DNA of 64,000 nt from Amphimedon queenslandica (Eukaryota; Porifera; Demospongiae; Haplosclerida; Niphatidae), in assembly GCF_000090795.2 (NCBI RefSeq), contig NW_003546365.1, forward strand, positions 167,931 to 231,930, in the 5' to 3' direction. Position numbers and translations under genes: made by a program. Each line of letters opens with the position of its first letter. The stretch's first letter is position 1. The notes beneath the pieces were generated by a model that saw only the letters and a list, made by a program, of their open reading frames with translations, was not told the origin of the DNA and searched no databases. Of this stretch, positions 36,432 to 47,087 are shown piece after piece.

Positions 36432-38791
36432 TTAGTTTTGATGATTACTAAAATTACAAGTACCTGGACAAGCAATGTATATATCATGTATCAGTGTAAA
36501 GTCTTGCACAGTACTATACATGGAGGCAATGAGTCCACATGCAAACACAATCACACCAAACATTATAACTGCAATATCTATTACAAACAGTAGTGGGATG
36601 CAAGTAAAAGTTTTCTTCTGTCTTTCTTCTTTTTTATCTTCCTTTGTATCTTCTTTTGTATCTTCTTCTCTTTCCTTCCAGAAAGTTAACAGATGAATGA
36701 TTGATGGGAATATCAAAGCTAATGTAGTGCTGGCTAATGATCCAATCAGCGTAAGAAGATCGCCTAAGTTTGATATAAACATTGCCACAATAGCTGTGTA
36801 TGATAGGAAAAAAGAGAATGAAAAAAGTGACTACAAAATTATAGTACCTGTAAAAAGAATGAGTGAAGTTTTATATATTATTCGTACTGCTTTCTCCATT
36901 GCATCCTCGTAAATGATAAGCATTGGAGGTAATTTCTCAGCTAATTGCGTAAAAAGTCTGACAATTTCAGGCTCAATGATATTCATTGGTATATAAAACT
37001 GAATACTGTGAGATAAAAATATGCTAAAAATCAGTAAAAGCTTGATCAGCAGCATCAAGCTACAAATGGAAGCATGAATTAGCAATTAAATAGATAATCT
37101 CATCTTACATGGTGATAGGAATTTTTTGGGGACACAAGTTCATTATAACAGACGACATTGTGTTCTCTCCATATGTCAAATATCCAAAAACACCAAAGAA
37201 TGTGTACCATAGTGTCACTATAAACATGGAGAGGTAAACAAGAGGCTTTGCATGTGACGGAGTCTTCATTTTACTCTCCAAAGAGAGTATCTAAAATCAC
37301 AAGTTACTTTAATGCTTCAATGTGCATAACACTCATGCTCTTACTGTACTAGTCCTCTCAAAAGTGAACACAGTAGTTCCTAATAACATGGAAATGCCGA
37401 AGACAGTACCAATTTCATTTAATTCCTCTTCATTGGAGATAAGAGCAGCTTTCTTGTCGTAGAACCAATGAACTTCATCATAGAGGACAATAGTTAGTCC
37501 AAAGGTGAGAGCTATCTTGGTAAGGAATGAGAGGGGGGCAAGATTATCAAGACAGGAATATAGTACAAGTGGAAAGATTGCAATGGCGACAAACACCTTG
37601 TATGATATAAAGACACAGAAAGCTTGTTGAAAAATCTAAAAATAGATGAGACAACAAAAGTAACGATAGGAATTTAGTTCAAACTTCTTGCAACACCAAA
37701 CCAAAGTACACAAAGTAAATGGAGCAGAATCCAAGTTGTGATATCAAAATAGACACATTAACGGTATACCTATAAATAAAGGTGCATTGACATCATTGCT
37801 TGTTATTATTGAGTTTCAATTTACTTTCCGATCCATACTATTCTTGGACTAGCTTCCCTTTCTTGGAGTGCAAGCTGCATGGCTTCAGAATAAGTAAGAG
37901 ATGACTCTTCATTCCTATAAACAAGACTGTAGTGATTGCAGTAGCTGATAATGTTACCATTTGCATAATTTGCTTGAACTTTCCACCAGCCTTCCCAAGC
38001 AATAAGTTGCCATGCCACCAATTATCAGCATTCCTATTGGACCTAACTGCATCAATAAACAAAGTCAAAACAATAAACCTGGCACTGATAAACAAGGAAC
38101 AATACTTTTAGACAAAAATGAAATAGTAAGAGATTATAGATCTAACTAGTCATAGTAGAAATATTAATAGTTTAACAGAAACTACTATACTCTTGGAAAG
38201 CATCATAGATTAGTTCATAGTGATGATATAGTACTATGAATGGAATAGCAGCCAAAAAACAGCCTCTGCCAATGTACTGTATATTATAAAATTATATGTA
38301 ATTGTAGCAGTACGTCATGTAATACAGAGAACTTTGTAAAGAAAAATTGTAACACGACAACTACAAATATACATAGCATCTAATTATGCAGTCTTGATAC
38401 ATTAACATGCATCTACTTATTGCCTTACTATATAACCTCCATTCTTTATAGCTAGTGGAAGGGTTAGTATCCATATGCCTAAGTTAGCTCTCAGTAGATG
38501 GAAGAAAGTTGCAATGTCACTATATAGAAGATAGAGTAAAGATACTAAGGCTGGAATAGGTAGTGATATGAAGCACCTTTTCTTGTGGTCTTTTTTCTTA
38601 GACCTGGTATGAGAGTCTTTGGTCAGTTTTTTAGGCTCATCATCTGAATCAGCAGCATATTCTGTTAACCTACATAACGAGAAAGTAAATTTTAAAATGA
38701 TAAAGAACGTTGTAATGAACCTTTGCTCTTCATCCTGCATAGCCATCTCAAGAGCAAGCACTTGCCAAGGAGCAGAGCTATCTCCTCCCAT
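36432..38791 (-). CDS. SLC36-type proton-coupled amino acid transporter, copy 2
   Basis: Member of the AA_trans (PAT) family, importing small amino acids with protons at the plasma or lysosomal membrane. Start at 38791 (MGGDSSAPWQVL), 37 bp after the stop of copy 3. Family marks: LTEYAADSDD, the first-helix block SDIATFFHLLRANLGIWILT LPLAIKNGGY, LTYSEAMQLALQEREASP, LSLESKM, and PNLGDLLTLIGSLASTTLALIFP. The first helix reads RANLGIWILTLP where the family and its neighbours carry KGN(I/V)GxGLLxLP, so substrate handling may differ. A Lys/Glu-rich loop (EREEDTKEDTKEDKKEERQKK) links the last spans. Copies 2-4 keep similar exon order, so the array grew by tandem duplication. Confidence 0.86.
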
Positions 38792-38827
38792 GCACACATT
38801 AATTGAGCCACACCTTTTAATAAAAAT

Positions 38828-41057
38828 CAATAAAAAACATCATTTTGTGAAGGACATGTATAATAATTGGGAACATGTGCAAAGTCGTTTATGATGCTAT
38901 TCAGGGATGCAAAAGTGCCGAATGCAAATCCAATCACACCAAAAGTTATAATTGCAATGTCTTTAGAAGCCGATAAATGCTTGCAAGCTCTAGAAAGACA
39001 CTTCTTTTCATTGGACTCCCTTTCTTCATCTTCCTCCTTCTCTCTTTCTTTCCAAAATGTTAACAGATGAATGAGTGGTGGGAATATCAGAGCTAATGCA
39101 CTGCTGGCTAATGCTCCTATTAGCGTAATGAGATCACCTAAGTTTGGGACAGTTATTGCAAGGAGAGCTAGATAAACAGAAAATAGCAGTCAATGTACAT
39201 GGTTAATGGCTACAGGACACACACCTGTAAGAATAACAACTGTTGTTCTAAAACATAATAGCAGTATTTTCTCTATCATATTCTGGTATCTGATACAAGA
39301 GGTAGGTAGCTTTTCAGTCCATCTCTCGAAGGCTTTTTGAACTGGAGGCTCCATAAAATCCATTGGCACGTAGAATTGGATACAATAGGATATCAACAAA
39401 CTAAATATCAATAGGATCTTGATGATTGAAAACAAGCTATATAGTAAAGAAAGCAGTTAAATAACACTGTATTTATAATCAACTCTCACATTGCAGTAGG
39501 AATACCCCTTGGACATAGGTTAAGAGTGATGGATGCTTGTATATCTTTACCATATACCAAATATCCAATGAGACCAAACAGAGCATAAGAAAGGACAATT
39601 ATTGACATGCAAACTAAAATGATGGGTTTTGCATGTGCTGGATTCCTCATCTTATTTTCAAGAGGCAAAATCTAAAGAAAATAATTGTGTATTATTATCA
39701 TGGAATTAATTCTTACTATGCCTATTGCTTCGAATGCAAAAATGGAACTACCAAAGTACAATGATATGGTAAAGAGATTCCCAATGTTGTCTAAGCCACC
39801 AACCATTACAGCTGCTTCTTGAGTACTGAATTTATATACTGCATCATATAATATGATGATTAGTCCTATCAAAATTGATAGATTAGCTAGAATATTAAGT
39901 GGAGAGAGATGATTTAGATTCCTTATCCAAGACAAAAGGATCACTAGGGGAATGAAGATTGTAATGACTGCTTTACTGGGCATGTCAAAAGAGAATGCTT
40001 CATGTAAAATCTAAAAAAACAAATGTAATCATCATCAAAGTGTCATTTTGAATCTAACTTGTGAGAATGTGTCGCCAAAAAATAAAAAGTAAATTGAGCA
40101 GAATCCAAGCTGCGTTATGATGAGAAAAATATTGACTATGAACCTGCATTGAAACACAGCAACAAAGAAATTAGTGCTTTAAGTGATAAGTAATAAGTTG
40201 GACACTACTTCTTTCATGATAAATGATGCCAATTGTACTACAGTAATATATACATATTAATATCTCTTACTTTCCCATTTTTGCTACTTTTGGGCTAGCT
40301 CCTCTCTCTTTCAATGCAACCTGCATTGTTTCAGAATAGTTTAGACCTAGAACACCATTCCTGTCATTTGAAGTTCATTATATGGTAGATTATATAATAA
40401 TTAAAATACCATTTGCAGAGCTTGCGTGAACTTTCTACAAGTATTGCCATGCAGTGACTTGCTATGAAACCAATGATAATGATCCCAATTGGACCAACCT
40501 GTCAATAACAAAGAACAATAAAACATTATACAAAGATAGGATTGGAGTGTGAAATAACACATGGCAAGTGGCCAATATTGTTTGCCTACATGTATCAGTA
40601 GCAGTTCTAGTTCTATTTATAGAATAGAGATATACATGCATTAGTAGCACAAGCAGCAGTAATGAAACCATGTATGAATCATTTAGTATTCCATGAATGA
40701 ACTAATGCATTAGTTGTGGTTATATCAGGTAATTACTAGTCAATTAGGCTCAAGAAGAACTCTTACTGTGTATCCTGCATTTTTCACAGCAAGTGGAAGA
40801 GCTAAGGCTCCAACCCCAATGTTAGCCTTGAGTAGACAGACTGCAGACCCAATATCACTAATAAAAGAATGCCCTATCACTAAAAAGCAGTCGCTATCCT
40901 CACAAACCTTGTCAAGTGTTCTCGCCGGCTTCTTTCATTACTTTCTTGCCTGTCTTTCTCGAGGCCATTAGAGTCTGTACCATACTCAGCCAACCTACAT
41001 CATGTTAGTTTAGTAACTGCTATTGTTGTATCATGAATGTACTAACCTTTGCTGCAT
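38828..41057 (-). CDS. SLC36-type proton-coupled amino acid transporter, copy 3
   Basis: Start at ATG 41057 (MQQRLAEYGTDSNG) splicing to the next exon; stop at 38828-38830. Family blocks: SDIGSAVCLLKANIGVGALA LPLAVKNAGY, LNYSETMQVALKERGASPKV, FIVNIFLIITQLGFCSIYFF, ILPLENKMRNPAHAKP, QFYVPMDFMEP and VPNLGDLITLIGALASSALA. The family motif here is KANIGVGALALP. About nine exons; the last span is preceded by a charged loop (EREKEEDEERESNEKK). It lies 256 bp from the end of copy 4 and overlaps nothing. All four copies point the same way. Confidence 0.88.
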
Positions 41058-41313
41058 TGTATCAGCATCGCAACCAGTCAACCACAAAAACTTGCAACAG
41101 CTTAATCAATTTTAATAACTAACTGACCACGCCTTTCATTATTGATTTATTGTCAAAAAATCCTTTTCTGTTTTTTAATAATAAAATGAAAAACCCACCC
41201 GCCCAGCCATTAATATATAGACACACACAAACATACATTCCTATAGTTACTATCAGTTATTATTATATGAAAATGTTCATTTGTTCACTTCAAATTCTCT
41301 CACACACCATCGA

Positions 41314-41938
41314 CTAGTCCACCACAGCACAGGACGACTGAAATGAAGGAGCACATGTTATTTCGTCCGGTTTATGCTGGAAATCATTCACTATGCTATG
41401 AAAAGCTGCAAACGTCCCAAAGAGAAACCCAAGGCTCCCCACAACTATGATAACGACGTCTTTCGTAAACCAGACTACCTTTGGGACCCTGGTTTTAGTC
41501 TTCCAGTAGGTCAGTGAGTGAATCAGCGGAGGGAATATCATGGCAAGACCACTGCTGGCAACCGCCCCAACTAACGTAATGAGATCATCTAGGTTAGGGA
41601 TGCTTAGAGCAAGGACAGCTAAAGAGAAGGGAGAGAGAGTGAAAAAAGAAGGCAACATTATTACAATTTAGAGCAATTATAGAAAAATTAAAAAGATATT
41701 TTGCAATATCTCACCGGTAATTAGAACCAGCCCAGATCTAAATCCAAGCTGAACAGCGGTTTTAATGACATTGTGATACTTTGGGAACTTATATGTCAAA
41801 TAGTCCAGTTTGAGTTTCTTGTACAGCGGAGGCTCAAGGAAGTCCATGGGGACGTAGAATTGAAGCAAATACGATACAAAAGTATTCAAAATAAATAGCA
41901 GCTGGACAATGAGAAACATACTGGAGAGAAAACAAAAA

Positions 41939-41998
<60 letters not shown>

Positions 41999-44900
41999 TT
42001 ACATTGTTGTAGCTGCACTCCTTCCACAGAGGTTAAGGGTCACTGAGGCTTGAATACTCTCGCCATACGAGAGATACCCAATGAGACCAAAGAAAGTGTA
42101 CAGAAGGACAATCAGTATCATCCCAACGTATATCACTCGCTTAGCATGCTGTGGGGTCTTCATCTTGTTCTCCAAAGGCAATATCTGAGAGAAAGAGAGA
42201 GAGAAAAATTAAGTAAACAAAATGCCTCTAAAAGTGAAGAGTGATCAAGAGATGAAGATTTAAGAGATTAAGGAGTAAAGCTGGATTTACAATACAACAT
42301 TAGGCCAGCGTACAGTCAATTTTTAATCAAAAGCGTGGGTAGTTTGACCTTTTGAGGCATGCTTTCCGCTGGAATAGAACCAGATTCTATTCCAGCGTCA
42401 ACGTAACATCAGGACTAGCATAATATTGTAAATCCGCCTTAAGAAAAAGGAGACTGAGAGTTACAGCTAGGCTACAGTACTATAGTTACCAGTTAGGAAC
42501 AAAAACTAAAGGTTTATAATAAATTCGAAAAGCATAACTAAATATGCTCACTTTGATGTAACAAACAATTACCCACCTACAAATTAAAAACTATTAATAT
42601 GAACACACAGGAATAAAAGATAATATAAATTGAAACAGAAAATACTTAAAAATAAGACAAAAAAAGAGCATAAACTCACCACTCCAATTCCTTCAAAAGA
42701 ATAGACGACATTTCCAAAAAATAACGAAGTTCCTATTATAGTTCCAAAGGAGTGGAGTTGAGTCTCTGACGAAAAACTGGTGTTTCCGGAATTATTGAAC
42801 GAAATATCGCCAAGTCTAAAAGGAGCTTTGTATTCATCATCGGAGGTTGTAAGTCGGAAGAACTCGTCATAAAAAATGAAGACAAGGCCAAGGAAAATTG
42901 CAACGTTAGCAATGATTGAGAGTGGGGCAAGGTTGTCAAGGTTACGAATCCAGCAGAAGATCATGACAGGCAGAATGACAGCTGCTATCCACGCCTCCTT
43001 ACTAACATTAAGGCAATAAGCTTGATCTAGTAACTGGAGGAGAAAGAAAGGAAATTTAATAGATAAACATGTGTAGCATGTTCTTTAACATTTAACATGT
43101 CATTATATATTAACAAAAAGATATTGAACAAAAGAGCTGCTTTAATTTGCAGTCTACATGTTAACTGGTGCTATTACTACAAATCAAGGAAGTTCTATCA
43201 AAATGTCTCCGGTATGCTTACAATAAACTTTATTAAAAGACAAGGTAACATTCACATATAGTGAGTTAAGGTGTTCTTGAATCTGATTGAGTTCAAAAAT
43301 TCAAATGACCATCACATGATTTATGATGGCTGGGTCTGAAGTACATGTATTTGAACCAACACATCAAAGTGTCGTCGAGTGTGTGATAATTGTAATCAAC
43401 AAACAAACAAGAGATTATTACATCACTGCAGTTCACAAGGTCACATGATGTCATGTTGAATTGTAGTAGGACACATGAATAGTAAATAGTAGGTGACAAG
43501 TTTAAATTTTAAAATAGCAAAGAAGGTTAAGCCTGAGGAACTTTAAAAATTCGTAAAAAATTCAATTTTGATCGGAATTAACTCAAACTTTCTACACAAC
43601 ATAAGTACATGTATATGCATCAGAAAATGTAATAAAAGCAGAGAATTCTCTCCTAACAATTTTTGGGGAAAATACCCTGTACAATCAATGTTACTATTTA
43701 TAGGCTCACTCACTAGTTTTAATGTTTCACCTATAAATACGAAATACACTGAACAGAATCCAAACTGCGTTATCACCAGAAACACGTTCACCACAATCCT
43801 AAAAAATAAAAAAATAATAATACTCAATAAACAATAATACAACAGAGGCTGGCTCAGATACATGCATAAAAATTGAAAGAAAAACAACAGCTGTACGATA
43901 ATGAAAGAGAAGATCACAATTAAGTTCTTGTACACAAAGTAAAAGACAAAGAAAAGCTCTGACAGCTATTTTTGTAAAATTATTCAACTGAAAACTTCAC
44001 TTTCAATTTAATTCCACACAATGACAATAACAATATCATGATTTCTACTTACTTGCCGGCTCGAGAGACTCTGGAACTAGCTCCTCTTTCTTTTAGAGCA
44101 AACTGCATCGTCTCAGAATAATCTAATGCAGAAATGTCATTCCTATGAAAAAATAATTTATAATTTAAAATTGCTACTAACTACAAGTGAATTTATAATA
44201 ATAATAATATAAATGATTATTCCAGTGTAGTCTTGCTTACCATTCACATAATTTGCTGGCACAATCAACCAACATTGTCATACAGTGCATAGCTATAACA
44301 CCAATCACTAAAATACCTATTGTACCAGCCTGGAGGAGAGAGAGAGAGAGGGAAAAGGAGGATTAAACATGCAAAAAATGACTATAGAAATCTCTTATTT
44401 ATTATTATTACATACATATACATGTTTAAATTATAGATATATATTCATTTATTTTTCAGACTTACTATGTATCCAGCGTTTTTAGTAGCTAAAGGTATTG
44501 ATAATAAACCTATGCCAACGTTTCCTTTGAGCAAATGAATGAATGTATCTAGATCACTAAAGGATGGAGAAAGAGAGAGGACATATAGAAAGGAAGGTGA
44601 TCATTAAAAAACATCAAACTTGATCTATAAATATTATTACATTCACAAGCCAAGTCAGTATCACATCACACTGTAAACATGTAACTGAAATCATCAGCCA
44701 CTGCTGACTCATTGCAGTACATTTAGGACAAAATAATGAACAAGATATTCATTAGAGGAGAGTTGATAAAATGAAATCATTGGACATTGTATCACATTTA
44801 GGACAAATAATGGACAGGTATTCATTAATCAAGGGGAGAATCAGTAAAGCGAAATCATTTTCCCTTTGACCTCATAAATATAATTAGCCATTACATGCAT

Positions 44901-46065
44901 TGATAGGTATACTATAGTATTTGAACTATGAGTCACCAGAGTAAGAAGATTAGAGTAAGTAGATTAGAGATACTGAAAGGAGAATAATGAAGATACTCCA
45001 CTGAATAGTTTCATGAATAGCAGACAAAGTAAATATGTCAACAAGCAAAGAACACTGAGAAAAACTAACTGTATTATCATTATCATTATCATTAGCATTA
45101 GTATCATTATTATTAGTATTAGTATCATTATTATTAGTAGTTTAGTGCTCGTTTAGCATCCAGTTTGTATATAAACAAGGACAATAGTTAAACATACAGT
45201 GTAGCATATAAACATATTATAGACTATGAACCAATTTATGTAATCCTATTGAGAATTATGAACTTCAAAACAAAAACACAGTGGATAAACACACTGTTAT
45301 TAGAAATGAATTAAAAAGCTACAGGCCACCTTATAATAATGACCAGATACCATAATATGGATAGGGTGGCATCTGGTGATTACCCAGTACAACCACAGTC
45401 AATCCTTTTCCAATCATCAGACCTTCCTATTAAAACTGACCTCGTTGCATGCTCTACTCTTTTTTGAGCATTTTTATCTGATACATAGGACCAGTCTGCT
45501 GTCAGGTCATCAGGTCTTTCGCTCTCTCCGAACAAGAGGGTCCTATTTAGGTTATCTGCAGCTTGACTGCGTCTAGCAATATTACTACTGGAGGTACTAG
45601 AGTTACTTTGTAAAGACCTAGGAGAGATTAATAACGAATAATGACGATGATAGTGAATAATGAAGATGATAATGATAGTTTTGATGGTGCTATCATCATA
45701 TAGGGGAGTATTGGGTTCGGCTTGTGGCTAATCTTATCATTTCCTAATACAAGAACGGGCAGCAGCATGATGATGATGATAATAATTACAACTTTCTATT
45801 CCACTTTAATAAGTGTTAAATCAAATAGTATATCTACTAGAAGCCATAAATAACACAAAAATACTATATATCGGCTCTTAAGCTACTCTGGACGGTTAGT
45901 TTTAAGAGCCAAGGTAGCAAAATGAAGGCAAACTTACATGTCGGCCAAATTGTGCTGTATTCCTCTGCCTGGAAGGATTTCAGTAATGTCTACTATTAAA
46001 TGTTCTGTCGAAGTAGAGGAAGTAGAGGATGAAGGGGAGGGTGCTCGCTTGTTTTTTGAAGACAT
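41314..46065 (-). CDS. SLC36-type proton-coupled amino acid transporter, copy 4
   Basis: First and best conserved member of the array. Exons include 45938-46065 (start MSSKNKRAPSPSSST), 45441-45617, 44466-44556 (SDLDTFIHLLKGNVGIGLLS), about 44242-44331, 44053-44142 (LDYSETMQFALKERGASSRV), 43713-43799, 42680-43033, 42002-42185 (ILPLENKMKTPQHAKRVIYV), 41714-41920 (LLQFYVPMDFLEPPLYKKL) and 41314-41620 (IPNLDDLITLVGAVASSGLA). The longer cytoplasmic N-terminus, Ser-rich and polar, differs from the other copies. The exon with NNSGNTSFSSETQLH adds an extra extracellular loop with a possible glycosylation site. The intron 44557-45440 is the largest of the gene. Its 5' end faces a divergent small gene at 46302, 236 bp away. 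Confidence 0.9.
41941..41998 (+). repeat. (TTA)n microsatellite in SLC36 copy 4 intron
   Basis: About 19 TTA/ATT units. Read on the transcript strand it is (TAA)n directly after the donor of the LPLENKM exon. Confidence 0.95.
42279..42439. mobile_element. MITE-like element, 161 bp, TSD TAA
   Basis: Terminal inverted repeats AGCTGGATTTACAATA (42279-42294) and AGGCGGATTTACAATA (reverse complement, 42424-42439), flanked by TAA on both sides (42276-42278, 42440-42442). Inside is a perfect 13-bp stem CGCTGGAATAGAA around 42370-42402. The 3-bp T(A/T)A duplication suits PIF/Harbinger-derived elements. It lies in an intron of SLC36 copy 4. No coding capacity. Confidence 0.7.
43545..43680 (-). repeat. 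177-bp satellite family, diverged single copy in SLC36 copy 4 intron
   Basis: Reverse-oriented: TTGATCGGAATTAACTCAAA followed by CTTTCTACACAACATAAGTA and a GTAATAAAA..GAGAATTC block. Confidence 0.75.
44720..44862. repeat. Imperfect tandem duplication, period about 75 bp
   Basis: CATTTAGGACAAA.TAATG...CAGGTATTCATTA...GAAATCATT appears at 44720 and again at 44795, inside the big intron of SLC36 copy 4. A further ATTATC/ATTAGTATC microsatellite follows at about 45070-45150. Confidence 0.75.
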
Positions 46066-46184
46066 CTATTCTACAACAGGAAGGGATTGTGTGCGAGTTT
46101 TAACAAGAGAACTGCAAATTGCAAAATTGATATAATAACCAGAAGTCACGCCTTATATAATAACCTGTATGCGCACCTCGTGAG

Positions 46185-46201
46185 TTTTGTACACGTCCGG
46201 A
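46185..46201 (+). promoter_or_regulatory. Shared 17-bp upstream motif, copy A
   Basis: TTTTGTACACGTCCGGA, identical to copy B at 46982-46998. Copy A is in the 236-bp divergent space between SLC36 copy 4 (start 46065) and the small gene at 46302, copy B is 90 bp before the CRAL-TRIO start. CG-rich for this DNA. Function is inferred from position. Confidence 0.55.
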
Positions 46202-46301
46202 CATGCTGGGTGGAGTGGGTGTGTGAGTGTGGTTGGAGGTGTGTCTAGCTAATAACAAGTTAACAACTGCAACAATATAACCACACAGTGATTCTCCATA
46301 G

Positions 46302-46627
46302 ATGAGTGTTCCCGCAGCATACCTACGCGAAATGAATGCAGCAAGAACAAGGGCTATGAACTTGATAACGGTATCTTTTCCTCACCGTCCAGTGCAAGAG
46401 ACAGCTATAGGAGCAGGTCGAGCTGCAGCCGTTGCTGGTGATAGAGTCTGGTATAAGAATGATGAAGACTATCATCATTGCTTTTTGGTGGAACCTGAGC
46501 AAGAAGTGGGAAAAGATTACTTTTACAGAAAAGAAAAAATGGTAAGTAAAAATGATTTTAGCACTCATTGCTGTTGCCATTTTAGGTTGTATGTCACTGC
46601 AAAGTATCCAAAAACTGTGTTGTGTGA
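46302..46627 (+). CDS. Small two-exon protein of unknown function
   Basis: Exon 1 (46302-46543) encodes MSVPAAYLREMNAARTRAMN through DYFYRKEKM with a donor GTAAGT; exon 2 (46586-46627) adds VVCHCKVSKNCVV and a stop, about 94 residues in all. The N-terminus is polar, the centre has DRVWYKNDEDYHHCFLVEPE, and the tail carries three cysteines. No signal peptide or membrane span. I do not recognise a family. The start is supported by its being the first ATG after the divergent promoter, and by the splice-site pair. A MITE begins three bases after the stop. Confidence 0.55.
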
Positions 46628-46630
46628 TTA

Positions 46631-46830
46631 GGCCACTCCAATAAGATTCATAGTTTCCCATTACAGAGGCGGGCCTGATGCGGGCGGGCGGGTTTGTTCA
46701 TTTTCATTAAATTTATTCATTATCAGCTGTATAAATTGCTTGTATAATCAATGAAAAACCGCAATAATGAATAGCGATGCGGCCCCATGCGGGCGGGTAA
46801 TGGGAAACAAGGAATCAAATTGGAGTGGCC
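46631..46830. mobile_element. Harbinger-type MITE, 200 bp, TSD TTA
   Basis: Imperfect terminal inverted repeats begin GGCCACTCCAAT on each side (46631-46642; 46819-46830 as reverse complement) and continue through GTTTCCCATTAC. TTA flanks both ends (46628-46630, 46831-46833). 3-bp TTA duplications and GGC-type ends fit PIF/Harbinger non-autonomous elements. The two arms also carry GCGGGCGGG-type sequence. No coding capacity. Inserted directly after the stop codon of the gene at 46302. Confidence 0.75.
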
Positions 46831-46949
46831 TTAGTACACATTATTATACTTACATTTACTTATTTTATTGCTGTATATTGTACCAAGTTTTTGGTATTGT
46901 TGTCTTGTTGTACCTATCAAAACTGTGTCACATGCTGCGTAGCTTCTAC

Positions 46950-46978
46950 CACGTGGGCATCCTTTTATGTGCCCACGT
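46950..46978. repeat. Short inverted repeat with CACGTG ends
   Basis: CACGTGGGCA ... TGCCCACGTG, arms of about 10 bp separated by a few bases, just upstream of motif copy B. Each arm contains a CACGTG E-box, so it may be regulatory as well as structural. Confidence 0.7.
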
Positions 46979-46981
46979 GTT

Positions 46982-46998
46982 TTTTGTACACGTCCGGA
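46982..46998 (+). promoter_or_regulatory. Shared 17-bp upstream motif, copy B
   Basis: TTTTGTACACGTCCGGA identical to 46185-46201. A GATC-GATC run follows at 47040-47056 and the CRAL-TRIO start is at 47088. Confidence 0.55.
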
Positions 46999-47087
46999 TT
47001 TGACTTAGTTTCGTATACGGAACCATAGCGGAACCACACGATCGATCGATCGATCGACGCGACGACTAGTAGACCACACCCAACAAG

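Noticed and set aside
45376-45576. Plus-strand ORF with HYNHSQSFSN-like residues
   Set aside because: Antisense to SLC36 copy 4 exon 2, which has proper splice sites and matching frame.
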